A DNA stretch of 64,000 nt from Colias croceus (taxonomy: Eukaryota > Arthropoda > Insecta > Lepidoptera > Pieridae), in NCBI RefSeq assembly GCF_905220415.1, contig NC_059550.1, positions 3,970,501-4,034,500 of the forward strand, given 5' to 3'. The translations under genes were made by a program, and so were the position numbers. This document shows, piece by piece, positions 11,553 through 23,506 of the stretch. The notes below the pieces were generated by a model. That model did no database searches, was not told the DNA's origin, and was given only the letters and a program-made list of their open reading frames with translations. Numbering within the stretch: position 1 is the stretch's first letter; the number at the start of each line of letters is the position of its first letter.

Positions 11553-12711
11553 TCAATCATGCCCGTTCGTCTTTGCGTGTGGCACATTCCCATTGACTAA
11601 TGAAACATTGTTCGTTCTTCTGATTGTCTTCTGCAAAACATGCGCATCAGCGGGCTCTATTCTCTTGTAGTAATGTTCCTTCGTTTCTACTATTTCAAAA
11701 CCAAACTTTTTGTAAAAGTCTATTGCACTTTCATTGTTCACTTGGACATGTCTGCAAAAAAATTGGGTTAAAGCTGTAAAATTCTGACAATATGAAGGTT
11801 AGCGTGGGAAAACTAAGGATTGTTTAATTGTAACTTTGTTAAGATAAATGAAATAAGTGCATCTTTGACATGAAATTGTATGCATGATAATCAGTTATGA
11901 TTGTTAATTAGTTACACGTACATAGTACAACTATATCATAGACTGTATAATGTATATGTTGCCAAAATTAATATTATTTGTTTGCTAGTTTTGTTTGAAT
12001 ACAAAATTAATTAAAACTTATTTTTAAGTATATTTAAACAATGCCAAGTATATAGGTAATGATTAGGATAAATACTCGAAGTTCATTGAATAACAAGGTT
12101 ACCAACTAAAAAAAGAAAATGACACATAACCTACACCACTTCTTGAATATCAAAACAAAAGTTTATGAATTGATATGGGATGTAATTTTCAAAAGATAAC
12201 ATAGAATTAATTATTGTACTTACAAAAAGATACTGTCAAAGTTTCCATCGTGTTCGACATATTTGAGCACATGCTCCACCATCAAGGTACCAATACCCAA
12301 TCTTCTGTAGGGATATAAACAACCCAGGGTCATGATATATAACCTTCGTGAATTTTCTGATGTGTCTATCCTGCAGCACACTGCTCCTACTACGATATCA
12401 TTATAGTATGCAAGTTTGGCGAGTTCTCCAGCCTCTAACACATCCTTATAAAATTTGTCATTGTATGATACAGGAAATACGACCGTATTCAACTTCTTCA
12501 ATTGCTTAATATTATGCGGTGTCACATCGCCGAGTTCTATTTTAGCTCTGCAATAACGAATGCACACTTTAATTTTAAGAAATCATCAAGTGATTGAATA
12601 GACGGACTCACAATTTCTACTACGACTTAATTCACTAATATGATCGTAATTTAAAGATTCATCCGGTGAGTGTTGTTACCAACGAAACGTAAATTATATT
12701 TACCTAGTCAT
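11553..12711 (-). CDS. Naa50: N-alpha-acetyltransferase 50 (NatE catalytic subunit)
   Basis: Acetylates N-termini of proteins, typically those starting Met plus a hydrophobic residue. In Drosophila the orthologue is san (separation anxiety), needed for sister-chromatid cohesion. Three exons on the minus strand: 12711-12704 (Met-Thr plus two bases), 12547-12224 and 11751-11553, giving 531 bp and 176 residues. Visible: a GNAT fold with the acetyl-CoA loop YRRLGIG, the substrate pocket segment VVFPVSYNDKFYKDV, the segment RRLYIMTLGC holding the conserved Tyr, and the FLHVQVNNESAIDFYKKFGF strand holding the conserved His and the C-terminal GNAT motif. Length is close to the vertebrate protein (about 169). 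The 8-bp first coding exon restores MTRAKIELGDVTPHN, a good match to the family N-terminus. The C-terminal 25 residues are variable, as usual. Confidence 0.95.
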
Positions 12712-13367
12712 TTTTATAACTATTTTTTACACTAAGATTTATATACTAATCTATCACTTATATCACACTGGATCACTCCCGCCATCTACTATTCCTTTGC
12801 TCTTTGATCTCAATTCTCAATTTTCGCCTTGACGTTTCTATTCGGATGCACACAGATTGCACACTTGCACACAGACCACCCAAAGTTGCCAGTACAATAT
12901 TTTAACTTAGCGTTCACTTTAGGTATGTAAGCTTAAGTTTATGTTCTCGTGATGTTACTGGTACTGTTATTAGCAAAATATGAACAGCATCCATTTATTT
13001 TTTAATTATAATCAACATAGTTTTGACTTTCTTTATACGCCAAAGACAAAAACAAAATAAATACACAATACACATAAATTACACACTTTATAAAGTTATT
13101 GCACAATTTAGCTCTAAGTAGGATATCAATGTGATTAACTTCACTTGATTTATTGTTCAATGTCTAATTATTTTGCAATTCATACAAAATAACAATAAAT
13201 TTTTATATTAGGTATATAGGTGAACCTTCATGAACAAAGTGCGCAAAATTTAAAAACATTGTTTAACTCATATCGGGTATTTCAATTGTTTCCGTCAAAT
13301 CAGTAAAGAAAAATTGTATCACACGAAAATAAAGCTTTGCTATAGTCTTTGCAAGTGCTATATCACA
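12712..13367. promoter_or_regulatory. Shared upstream region of Naa50 (-) and the P450 (+)
   Basis: About 650 bp between divergent start codons, so both promoters must lie here unless 5' non-coding exons exist. No convincing TATA box or known operator can be picked out. CACA-rich sequence occurs near 12850. Confidence 0.5.
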
Positions 13368-16300
13368 ATGTTCCTAAATAAAATTCAATGGTTAAAACCG
13401 TCTTTAATAAATTATCTTTACTATAATGAAAGAAGGTTTCATGCGCAAATAGTTAAGATGCAAACAACTAAGACTTTAGAAGTTAATCGGGTAAATGAGC
13501 CAGAAAAACATTCAACAACTGGGTTGACGGCGAGTAATACACCAACAAAAGAAATATTTGCGGCACCAAGGGTTGTACCTATGGTGCTTTCAGATAAAGA
13601 TCCGATAGTTTTATCGTTTGATGAAGTGCCTGGCCCGAAAGCTCTAAAATATTTATCAACAGTGCGTTATTATTTGTCTGAAATTGGAACGCAGGTTACT
13701 GCTGGACTACTAACATTAGGCTTAAACATAAGTTAGTTTTTTTCTCAATTTATAAGCTTAGGCAGATATATCGAACATGAGTTACAGTATCTTGTTTTGT
13801 AGGTTCATACATGTCAAACAGGAAGTCAATACGTGCTCTTTCTTCTCTTTTCGATGAATACGGGCCCGTAGTCAGATTTGTAAGTCCGGTTGGTGGAGAC
13901 ATAGTTCTTCTTAATCACCCTGATCATATTCGTAAAGTGTTTGCCATGGAGGGCGATTACCCAGTTAGATCAACACTTGAATCATTGGAGAAATATAGAT
14001 TAGAACACAGAAACAATCTTTACAGTGGCTTGTATACTGCGTGAGTATCAAATAAATAGAGAAAATACCCTACTTTAAAATAAACGAAAAATATATTTAT
14101 TTAATTAAAAAAGAGCGTGTGTGCCAAGCTTACGTGTCTAAAGTGAAACTTCCTTGGCAAGATTTAAATATACGTGACGGTATTGCCGTGACGCGACATT
14201 GAAATTTTACTCTCTACGCACATATAGAAGTTTATTATTCTTATCTACAAAATAATTTTCTGTCACATACAGTCAAGGCCAGGATTGGATTCGACAAAGG
14301 ACCCTTTTGGATGTCCCATTACACAACGCCAGCACACATTACGCTAACGCAATTTATGAGATTTGCGACAAGTTTGCAATAAAGATCTACAATTTGAGAA
14401 ATCACCAAGATGAAATTGTCAAGGATTTCTATAAGGAAATACATAAATGGGCATTTGATTGTATGGGTGAGCTATGATTTATTGCCTAGGTTACCTACCT
14501 ACATACATATAATATCACATACTGGGTATTTAAACTATAAAAACTTAGTATGTAATAAAACGCCGCAGAGCTTATATATTCATTTCTGCAGGCCTATTGA
14601 TATTTTCGAAGAAATTCTCAATGATCGATACAGAACTAGTGTACAGTCAGTGCGACATGTCCTGGATGTATCACAACTTGGAGAAGGCAACGGAAGCGAT
14701 AGACAAGTGCGAGTCGGGTTGGCATGCGTGGAAACTCTTTACCACACCTTCTTGGTTTAGCTTGGTGAAGTACTGCGATAATTTGGACAAGTTAGTCTTA
14801 CTCAAACTCAAACATTGATATTTAGTACCTACTTACAGCCTACTTGCTGATAGATAGCTATAGGCAGGTATATCTGTATTATAATTTGTATGTCTATGTG
14901 CTGCATGAGTAGTCAATATCGCCGATAACGATTGGTCCTCAGTCAACAACTCACCATCATAAAGTGACTCACAAACGCTTGTTCAAAGGTCGTCAAAAAT
15001 GTCCCAGCGGCGTTGTATAAATAATTCTCTGAATTTTATACCTAATTGCGTAGCAGCAATGCCCAAAATCTATTGTATTGCACATTAGAAAACCCTCGTC
15101 TTCGGTTTTGAGTCCTATCCTAAGTTTAGAATTTTACAAGATATTCATCACTAAATAAGTAAATAGAAGCACTACCATCGTGGTGGTACTTCATCATGTA
15201 TGATCATCTTAATAAAATTCCCTGTGGTAAGTATCAGGTATATTATAAAAGACACCGTTAACGATGTTATCTTCTCTTTAATTTTATTTTTCAGCTTGAT
15301 TGGGAAACATGTCTTAGAGGCTGAACGACAATTTTCTGAAAATGAAGAAAATGCCATAAGTTAGTAGTAATTAGGTATATTTTGTTGAGTGGGCTATAAA
15401 AAAAAATCGTTTTTCATCTTAATTTGTATTTTTATTTTAAGATCGAAACTGTTTAATAAATGCGATATTATTAAGCGATAATAAATTAAGCGCAGAAGAT
15501 ATCGCCACGATCTTGATGGACATGCTTCTTATTGGAGTAAATACGGTAAATATGGATTTATTACGTGTTATACCTAATTTGTTCCGGTATTTTTCTACAC
15601 ATAACTTAGTAGTTAACCTCTATTTGAAAATTTATACAACTTCCATTATCTAGATGAGAGACTAGAAGACTAGAGTTTACAATTTCACTAATATAATTAG
15701 TTTAAACTTAATTTCAGATCGCCTCCTCTATGTCATATCTGCTATACTATATTGCAAAACATCGGAAAGTTCAACTGAAGCTTTATCAAGAAATAGCAAC
15801 GGAGTATCCAGAATTAAAAGTAGACGACATTACCAAGCTAAAACAAAACACTCCATACCTGCAAGCTTGCATAAAGGAGACACTGAGGTTCCGAAAATGT
15901 TTTATACAAATCTCCTTTTTCTGGTTCACCTTTTAATAATATTAGGGTTGCCAAAACTTTCTGGAGTTTGTTGCGACATTAAAATTCTTCGCTTTATATT
16001 AGTACCATAATTACTAAGTAGTTTTTCATCGACTTTTCATTCTTTTTTCTAGGCTTGTCCCGCCGATTCCTTTACTGACCAGGATTTTACCAAAGAACAT
16101 CACATTGGATAGATATAAGTACTTACGTAACAGTTTTAAGTAAACACTTAAATTTTCATATCTTCTAGAGCATTTATATAATTGATCTTTTACGTTGTTA
16201 GTATACCAAGAGGAACTCTAATTATTATGTCTACACAAGACGCAGCGGTAAAAGAGACAAATTTCGATGACGCAAAAAAGTTTGATCCCGAGAGATGGCT

Positions 16301-16728
16301 CAAAGAAGATTCTAGTGATTATCACGCGTTTGCTTCTGTCCCATTTGGGTATGGTGCCAGGAAGTGCCTGGGCCAGAATATTGCGGAGACCATGCTTTCT
16401 CTTCTAACAATAAGGGTATGACAATAAAATTCTTAGAATTTTCATCGCTTCCAAATTTTAAACTTATGTGGCTTTTTGTGCGTTTGTATGCCGTAAAACA
16501 AAAAAGAAATTATATACCGTCAATGTGAAATACGCAGGTTTTCACATTTCATACGACTTTGCTAAGTATCAGAAATATTTAATAACAAGTTTTTTTTCTT
16601 CATATTTACTTCTACAGGTGTTGCAGAAGTACAAATTAGAATACCACTACGGGGATGTGCAGCCATCCCGAAGTTTTATTTCAAAACCAAGCAAGCCACT
16701 AAAAATAAGAATTATCGACAGAATTTAA
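13368..16728 (+). CDS. Mitochondrial-clan cytochrome P450
   Basis: Haem monooxygenase, probably imported into mitochondria. Ten exons: 13368-13731, 13803-14040, 14273-14466, 14592-14790, 15295-15359, 15442-15545, 15718-15887, 16053-16118, 16202-16415 and 16618-16728 (1725 bp, 574 residues). The first in-frame ATG is 13368. The N-terminus lacks a microsomal anchor and is rich in basic and hydroxylated residues, as a matrix-targeting peptide would be. Visible: the YPVRSTLESLEKYR segment typical of mitochondrial P450s, the I-helix LLIGVNT (about 382-388), the K-helix ExxR as KETLR (about 441-445), FDPERW, and the haem loop FGYGARKCLG with the ligand Cys near residue 522. The I-helix has Asn where an acidic residue is usual. 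I cannot assign the CYP family with confidence. Confidence 0.93.
14113..14220. mobile_element. MITE fragment, AAGTGAAACTTC family, copy 1
   Basis: It lies in the P450 intron between 14040 and 14273. It carries AAGTGAAACTTCCTTGGCAA and GTGACGGTATTGCCGTGACG, shared with copies at 42463-42608 and 45164-45311. Non-coding. Confidence 0.65.
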
Positions 16729-16772
16729 TTTTTCACCTAAATTCACCTAGATTTGTTGGTTACAGGTATAAT

Positions 16773-16778
16773 AATAAA
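16773..16778 (+). terminator. P450 polyadenylation signal candidate
   Basis: AATAAA 45 bp after the P450 stop codon. Inferred from position only. Confidence 0.55.
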
Positions 16779-16928
16779 AAATAAGCAATTGAAAGGTGTT
16801 TTATTTACGATACCACACCACTCACTAGCTGCATAATGTGTATGTAGTAATTTTTTAGTATCTTTAATATTAATTATGTAATTTGCCGTGATGTAGACTA
16901 AATAACAAATGAACGGATTTTTTTTCCA

Positions 16929-17206
16929 ACAAGTGATAACTGCGTTAAAAACAACCGACTTCAAACTTGCACTTGCAAAATTTACAAATACCTACAGACA
17001 AAAATGCTCATAAAATAAAAACTACTGGGCCTATCCGAATAAAATTTTTATGGGACCAATTCGACACCATCCCGCATCGAACAAAAAAAGAATCACGTAA
17101 ATCGGTTCAGAAACCTCGGAGTAATCTGTGTACATACATAAAAAAAAAAAAAAAAATACCGGCCGAATTGATAACCTCCTCCTTTTTTTTGAAGTCGGTT
17201 AAAAAA
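16929..17206. mobile_element. MITE, ACAACCGACTTC family, copy 1
   Basis: Starts ACAAGTGATAACTGCG, then TTAAAAACAACCGACTTCAA, and closes with the inverted form TTTGAAGTCGGTTAAAAA. The interior includes the CCGAATTGATAACCTCCTCC segment. A near-identical copy lies at 23740-24004. It sits just after the P450 gene. Confidence 0.8.
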
Positions 17207-17716
17207 TCGATTAGAAAAAATTTAATTAAATTATTATTCTCCTAATTATAAAAAAATTTGGTTTCATCAAAAAAACTATGAACGTAATAATCTTGCAGTG
17301 GGATCTAGTACTATAATGTAAAGTGTAATAAAAGTAAACATACATATTACATACCTACTTTAATTAGTTTGAATCACAAATTAAAAGAAACAGTAATACA
17401 AAAGCAATCAATAAACATAACTATGTATATGAAGGATTTTTATAAATTCATGAAAAATATTCTAAAATTTTTAAATATTTTCAACAATCAATTATTAAAT
17501 TCATTTTCAATTGGAATGCTTGATAAATAATTTTTTTATGTATCGTCTGTTTATTGGGAAACATAAATACTGCCTAAAAAAATTCCCCGTTGCTATCTGA
17601 ATTAAAGACAAACAATGAACTAAAATTATAATTTATTCTTAAAACCAGTACAACTAAATTACATATATTATTATTAACATATTAAAATTAAACTCGGAAC
17701 ATATCATCACTAATCA
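17207..17716. other. AT-rich intergenic region, 3' of the P450 and lin-52
   Basis: The two genes converge here. TTTATT at 17632-17637 is a minus-strand AATAAA about 80 bp past the lin-52 stop and is a good candidate for its poly(A) signal. Nothing else is recognised. Confidence 0.5.
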
Positions 17717-19212
17717 CTATCGATTTTTCCTAGAGAATATGTTCAGATACTTTCCTCTCGTCATTTCTTTGGCCTCTTCTAGTCCAAGTTGATAAGCAAG
17801 ATCATGCAATTTTTTGACCTCCATTATAAGACCAATTGTGGTTAGCGACCCCAGTTCTGTAATTGAGAAAAACTTTGCTCAGTATATATATATATTTTTT
17901 TCCTTATTCTTTCCTTATTTTTTCTGTGGCTTTGCCCATGTAAATAAAGAAATTCATATAGAAATGAAACTTTTCATTACAGTAAAAAGAAAAACATTGC
18001 GTAATTGACTGTCTAACCACTTTTATATTATCAATTATAATATTAGAAGGATATTGAGCAATTTGAGTATCTATCTGTGCCACACAATGGGAGTCTTAAA
18101 AAACAATGAGTGAGGAGTACATATTTAGGGACATAATTTATAATATATCTTCATGGAAAATTACAATAGTGCCATTAATCTTCAATACTTTATTGACACT
18201 AACTTATATTATGCGCTCAACTTTGAAAAAAAACAAGAATTGATTTGAAAGAAAACAGGAATTCCACTTTTGTCCCCATCCCACAAATACTATAAAATAA
18301 ACCCTGCAAATACAATACTATTCTTCTAGCAAGTTCTTATAAATAAATCATGATCATTACACAGACTCTAAAAGCAATTTGCTTTCTTGTTTCAATACAA
18401 AGTAAACATTACATAGTAGGTCTAATATTTCAAAAAAATTACTAATTTATTGTATTATTCCAGAAATTCTACGATTCCAATTGGATTTTTTTTAGCATTG
18501 TAATATTAAATAATTACAGAGGGTATTGTTAGTTATATGGTTTTGCTCCGCAAATTCAAAAATAACGTAAAATAGGCTCTAAACTTACGTTGAATTAAGC
18601 CCATGTCCTCTTTGGTTAGTCCTTTATTCCATGAGGGTGGAGATTGGTTTGGGTTAAGCAATGGTGCGAATTCAGATACACCAGGAACTGCAAAAGATTC
18701 ATTTGAACACTGTGAGTTGTCGTCTTTAATAGGATAACTGCCATTATCTTCCATTTTAAATAAAATATGTTCAAATTACGATCGTTACAAACGTAATGCC
18801 AAACTCCGACAACACTATGGTGGGAGGAATGACAGCATTAAAAATACGCAACGCCCGCCACTTTCAAATTAATCAGAATAATTCCAAAAAACAAACAATT
18901 AATATAATTGCTTACTTTGTTCAGGCCATAGCTCGGGCGATGCTCGATCAAGTTTTTCTAAACTTAAAAGGCTTTCTTCCAGAGATGTCAGGGGAATATC
19001 ATCAGAAGTTATTTGTCCTGTAATGAAGAGCATATTCACATACCTACTAAAAACATTGATAAAAATATAAACCGTAACAAGCTCTGAACTATTTTTTTAT
19101 GAATATATTGCTTTTAAAAAATTCTCCCGTTCGATTAAATAATAAAGAATGAACAATAAAAGGACGAAAGAGAAATACCTTCTGGAATAGCAGAACTTGG
19201 TTTCGCGGCCAT
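17717..19212 (-). CDS. lin-52: Lin-52, subunit of the DREAM/MuvB complex
   Basis: Small nuclear protein linking the MuvB core to pocket proteins for cell-cycle gene repression. Four minus-strand exons: 19212-19179, 19017-18916, 18687-18589 and 17856-17717 (375 bp, 124 residues). Start: MAAKPSSAIPEG. Visible: the LxSxExL pocket-protein motif as LLSLEKL, followed by DRASPELWPEQ. The Ser-Pro there is the site phosphorylated by DYRK1A in human LIN52 (Ser28). Next come PGVSEFAP and the conserved C-terminal helices (LGSLTTIGLIMEVKKLHDLA, then YQLGLEEAKEMTRGKYLNI). Length matches the family (about 116 in human). The ORF beginning at 18754 is intronic upstream of 18687 and is not the true start. Identification is by clear residue match. 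Confidence 0.95.
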
Positions 19213-19561
19213 TTTCTAAATTATGACAACAGACAAATGACAACAAAAAGGTATAGACTATAGAGTACCTACGAAGAATCAATAGATTATATAATTATTA
19301 AAAACACAGAATATTATAAACTTTAGTATGGCCAGATCTTTTAATAATTAAAATGTAAAAGTTTAAAATCGATCGAATTAATGATTTTATTGATCGAAAA
19401 AATAATAAAAAAACAATGTAAGAGCAGCCGTTGGCGGCTCGATCAGTCCGTGTACGGCCGCGTAATGGCCGTTCAATGAATGTCCATAGTTCACCGCGCG
19501 GTCGTGGCTTCAAGCCGTCAGTCTCAACTGCTTGAAGCGGTCCGTGTATAATGTCAACTTA
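19213..19561. promoter_or_regulatory. lin-52 upstream region
   Basis: Divergent interval shared with RpS19. The part from about 19430 becomes G/C-rich and leads into a MITE at 19562. No specific promoter element is recognised. Confidence 0.4.
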
Positions 19562-19766
19562 AGCGTCAACTCACACCAAAAGAGCGGCGAAGGGCAGCGA
19601 AGCGGAGCGCAGTTTCCGTGTCATATGAATTTTTAATTTATTGTCATTACTATAAAACTTAGTATTAGGTATCGCCTGAGAAACTCGAGCCCGCGGCGCC
19701 GCCGGCCGCAGGAATTCCACGGAATTCCCCTGCCCTTCGCCGCTCTTTCGGTGTGAGTTGACCCTA
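19562..19766. mobile_element. GC-rich 0.2-kb MITE between the lin-52 and RpS19 promoters
   Basis: The left end AGCGTCAACTCACACCAAAA (then GAGCGGCGAAGGGCAG) is repeated inverted on the right as CTGCCCTTCGCCGCTCTTTC (then GGTGTGAGTTGACCC). Terminal repeats are about 33 bp. The interior is very G/C-rich (CCCGCGGCGCCGCCGGCC), unlike its surroundings. Non-coding. Confidence 0.8.
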
Positions 19767-20005
19767 AGACAACAAAAATGTTTTATTTTAAAAAAATAAC
19801 AATAATCGAAGAAATAAAAAAAAATAACGAATAATTGAATAAAAAAAAAAGGATTTATTTGTATAAAATTAATTTTTGTTTGCCAACTTTGCAATGAAAT
19901 TAAAATTTGTTTATTTTACGTAAATTGTGTGGATTCATTTTTATTTAAAAACAAATTTTGACTTTGACAGCGAGCCCGACACATGGCATCATTTTGCTCT
20001 CTCTG

Positions 20006-20035
20006 TCTTTCTTCCGGCTGCCAACACAAGGCAAG
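20006..20035 (+). other. RpS19: RpS19 non-coding first exon with TOP-like start
   Basis: The pyrimidine tract CTTTCTTCCGGCTGCC resembles the 5' terminal oligopyrimidine start of ribosomal-protein transcripts. It is followed by a donor at 20036 (AAG|GTGAGT). It would join the acceptor at 20935-20936, directly before the ATG at 20937, giving a 5' UTR of about 30 nt. The exact start site is inferred. Confidence 0.65.
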
Positions 20036-20936
20036 GTGAGTGTTTTACTCGAACCGCGTGGTTTTGCAATAATATTTCTCAGTGGAAACGTAAAAGTGGT
20101 GTTTTCATAGTTTTAATTTTAAGTAAGGTATAGTTTATCGTACAATGTATTTCATACTAACATGAACATCACAATTGACCATTTCAACGCAACTCAACTC
20201 GAGGGTCGAGTCGCTTTAAAAAAAGGTTTATCTCCGAAATGAATCGGTTACCATCATAATTTATACAATTTTATCCCTTTCTATTATAACGGATTCAATA
20301 AAGTATATAGGACATGAACAAATTCATATTGTATTATAATTTTGAAAATCTAACCTCAACTTCACTATTGGGTTGTTATACTTTGGTATTGACTTTCCTA
20401 AAGCCCGTTTAGCATCCACATTATTTAAAATGACATTGACCTGCAAATAAAATTTAAAAACAGTAATGGCATTTAAAAATTAATTTTTGCAGGCATCATT
20501 CCCCAGTTTGTTTAAAATTTGATTGGAATTTATTCATAAAAAATACCTATAATTTATCATTATTATTATTTTTATGATGAATTATATTATGATCTACATT
20601 TGCATGAGAAATAGGACAAATCTCAGTGTTGAAATATATCAGAAATGTGTAATTAAAAAATAATATTGATTACATGAATAACATGTTACTTATTAGTACA
20701 TAGACGATAACATGTATACTTCGGATACATTATACAGTACTCTATAAATAACACAAATATTCCTATCACTTGTTTATTAATAATATCCAATCGTAATAAT
20801 TAGGTATGTCAACACAACACTACATTAAAATTAAAGAGTAAATTTTAAAAAGTAGGAAATTGTTTTATGACTACATACCTATTAACTCAAAAACCTATTG
20901 TATGTAAAATGATAACAGAAAACTGTTTTTTTTCAG

Positions 20937-23142
20937 ATGAGATCCGTCACATTGAAAGATGTTGAACAAGACAAGGTCGTCAAGACCGTTGCCTTCCATC
21001 TCAAAAAGTAAGTTTTGTTTCCCTTTAAACTTGAAAAATGGATTTTTGAATCATTTGAGCCAAATGAAATAATAAATAAACCTTAGCATACACCTATAGT
21101 ACTTATTCCACTATCATTGTAAACCCAAAGCGTAATGCACATGCTTGTTCTGTTTAGATGCATTCGTAAAATACCTGTTCATTGCAGCAGGATGTAATCA
21201 TCACTCATTTGGCAGACTAGACAGCTAAAGCCTAAAACACAAAAATTAAAAAGTATAAAGCTGTGAAGCTTTTTCTAGATTTTTGAAAACTAAATTATAT
21301 TCAATCATCATCATCAGCAGATATATTATGTTCACAATAATGGGACAAAGACCTCCTATGTATTTAATTTATTATAACATTTATTTATCTAATTACAGGA
21401 TTGGCAAGGTTAAACTGCCCGAACACATGGACCTGGTGAAGACTGGTCGTTTCAAAGAGCTGGCTCCCTACGACCCCGACTGGTTCTACGTGCGTTGCGC
21501 TGCTGTACTCAGACACATCTACATCAGATCACCGGTTGGTGTGAAGACCGTCACAAAGATCTTTGGTGGTCGCAAACGCAACGGTGTCACCCCCTCACAC
21601 TTCTGCAGGTATGATAGTCATTTATTTATATTTTACTTATCATTTTCAATATTAGGTACTTAAAGATGAATGTATCAAAAGAAAAGTAACTGTTTGACAG
21701 TTGACCAATTGCAGTTTTAAATTGGATTTTTGAATCAAGTGCATTGATTATAATATAGTTTGAATAATTTTTGTTGTAAACAATCAAATGTTTGGTGATC
21801 CTTTCATCAAATAAAACTAAGACCTCTGCTGCTTCTGTCTGTCTGTCTGTATTAAACAAAAAACTACTGCAATGGGTTTCATTCTGATTTCACCAATAAA
21901 TCATGAGGTTATTGCTGAATGTACAACAATGTTATTGTTACATAAGTTTTGGACAATGCAATCAAGTCACAGGCAGAATGCTTGCTTGTTTTTATTTAGA
22001 ATGAATGTTCTTACATCAAAAAAAATTATAACAATAAAATATATTCTATTTGACATAAAAATTTAAAGCACCGAAATTTATCTAAACATACTTATTAACA
22101 CTTTATTACATAACATTATTAACACAACTATTGTACAACCGACCTGTACAAAGATTGGAAGGTTCTCACCGTTAGACAACATTTTATTTTACAGACTATT
22201 ATTTTACAACACCGATTAACACCTCTAGTTACAACCTCGTTTCGACAAAAGAACAAAATCTGCACTGTTCCTCAGCCATATAGCAGGTTCACCAAGAGGT
22301 TCTTTTACTTCCTCGGACCCTATTTGTATAACAAAATTAATGATAGTCTTAGCATCTATGCCTTACCGTATTCTAAATGTAAATTAACCGTACGCTTCTT
22401 TCTATTAGGAAAAACTTATGACGAGACAGAACAACTTCTTGAGATACTGGTTTAAGTGTAAATGTGACTCTTGCTTAGATATCTATAATATAATATTTCA
22501 GACACACACACACACACACATACACACACTTACACAAACACACACATACACATACACACACAAATATATATACATTCATAAGATACAGTTTCATTCGGCA
22601 CACCCGCATTCTCTTATACACCTTAAATTTTACACATATTTTTTTTTTTCTCTTACTCCCTATTGTAACCAATTTTAATTTATAATAATTAAATACTTGC
22701 TAAGATGCGTTTTGTGTATTTATTTTAGAGGCAAGCTGTTTCTCCTAAACACAGGTTGCCCAGTAACCTAGCTAGGGAAACATTGGCTTGTATAAATAAT
22801 TGTTTTGGTAGACTTTTTATTTATATACTTTTACATGAATATTAATTGTATACCTATTGTAATAAATTGTAATTGTAAATTGTAATTATTGTATGTATGT
22901 ATGTTTAATAATAATAAATAAATTTGAAATTTGAAAATTTGAACTTTCTTGGTTATTATAGATCATCAGGCAGCATCGCGCGCAAGGCCCTCCAGGCTCT
23001 CGAAGCTCTCAAGCTTGTTGAGAAGATCCCAGATGGTGGTCGCATCCTCACTGTTCAAGGGAGACGTGACCTCGACAGAATCGCCGCACAGGTCAGAGTG
23101 AAGGCCAAACAACAGGCTAAACAACAAGTTATTGTCCTGTAA
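20937..23142 (+). CDS. RpS19: Ribosomal protein S19 (eS19)
   Basis: Component of the small ribosomal subunit, needed for 18S rRNA 3' maturation and 40S assembly. Three coding exons: 20937-21007, 21399-21608 and 22962-23142 (462 bp, 153 residues). The ATG follows the acceptor directly. Visible: MRSVTLKDVEQDKVVKTVAF, then the conserved core WFYVRCAAVLRHIYIRSPVG, GGRKRNGVTPSHFCRSSGSI and the C-terminal RKALQALEALKLVEK. Length agrees with the family (about 145-156). Codon use is G/C-ending and strongly biased compared with the neighbouring genes, as expected for a highly expressed gene. Intron 3 hosts a 5'-truncated retrotransposon. Confidence 0.97.
21299..21362 (-). mobile_element. SINE 3' fragment
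   Basis: On the minus strand it reads AGGAGGTCTTTGTCCCATTA and ends CTGCTGATGATGATGATTG, the usual tail of lepidopteran SINEs with a GATGAT run. 5'-truncated. Confidence 0.6.
22267..22455 (+). pseudogene. C-terminal remnant of a non-LTR retrotransposon ORF
   Basis: An open frame of 62 codons ends in TAA at 22453-22455. It reads RFTKRFFYFLGPYLYNKIND, then KLTVRFFLLGKTYDETEQLL, which resembles the extreme C-terminal tail of jockey-like reverse-transcriptase proteins. It lies in RpS19 intron 3 with no start codon or RT domain, so it is 5'-truncated. The 3' tail probably ends at the AATAATAATAAATAAATTTG run near 22905-22925. Confidence 0.55.
22501..22570. repeat. CA microsatellite in RpS19 intron 3
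   Basis: A long CA/CACATA run that gives spurious ORFs on both strands. Confidence 0.9.
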
Positions 23143-23155
23143 GATTATGTAAGAT

Positions 23156-23161
23156 AATAAA
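23156..23161 (+). terminator. RpS19: RpS19 polyadenylation signal
   Basis: AATAAA 13 bp after the stop codon. The short 3' UTR is typical of ribosomal-protein genes. Confidence 0.75.
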
Positions 23162-23506
23162 AAATTTAAAATTGCATTTGTTTTGTTCTTTTTGACATAG
23201 ATAGCTCCTTTTATCCTATTTCCCTATTTAATACCATGCAGTCATATGCAGTAATTTAGGCTAAGCGCGCACCACGATTTTAATTTTTGCGACACGATTT
23301 CAAAATCGCGCTGTAGAAAATCGCAGAGAGTACGGTGCGCGCACAGCGATAATTTAATAGTTATTATTACTCACTTTCATCATGGATTTCGTACAAGTTG
23401 CTTGTCTTTATTATTACTTCGGAGGATAAGAAGAAAAAAAAAAGAAAATTCGTCTATATTGGACTCATTCTTTTACAGCAGATAGAATTGTCAAAAGTTT
23501 CTTTTA

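Noticed and set aside
13314..13367. Upstream extension of the P450 frame
   Set aside because: It opens with TTG; the first ATG is 13368.
18533..18754. ORF starting MEDNGSYPIKDDN on the minus strand as a separate gene or lin-52 start
   Set aside because: Only its part from 18687 down is coding (lin-52 exon 3); upstream of the acceptor it is intron, and exons 1-2 at 19179-19212 and 18916-19017 complete the family N-terminus.
19571..19894. Minus-strand 107-codon ORF
   Set aside because: It overlaps the GC-rich MITE at 19562-19766 and poly-A/T tracts; no protein features.
20574..20680. Possible box C/D snoRNA in RpS19 intron 1 (ATGATGA box)
   Set aside because: No CTGA D box at a suitable distance and no flanking stem.
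22418..22678. ORFs on both strands over the CA repeat
   Set aside because: They are translations of a microsatellite (runs of His/Thr or Val/Cys).
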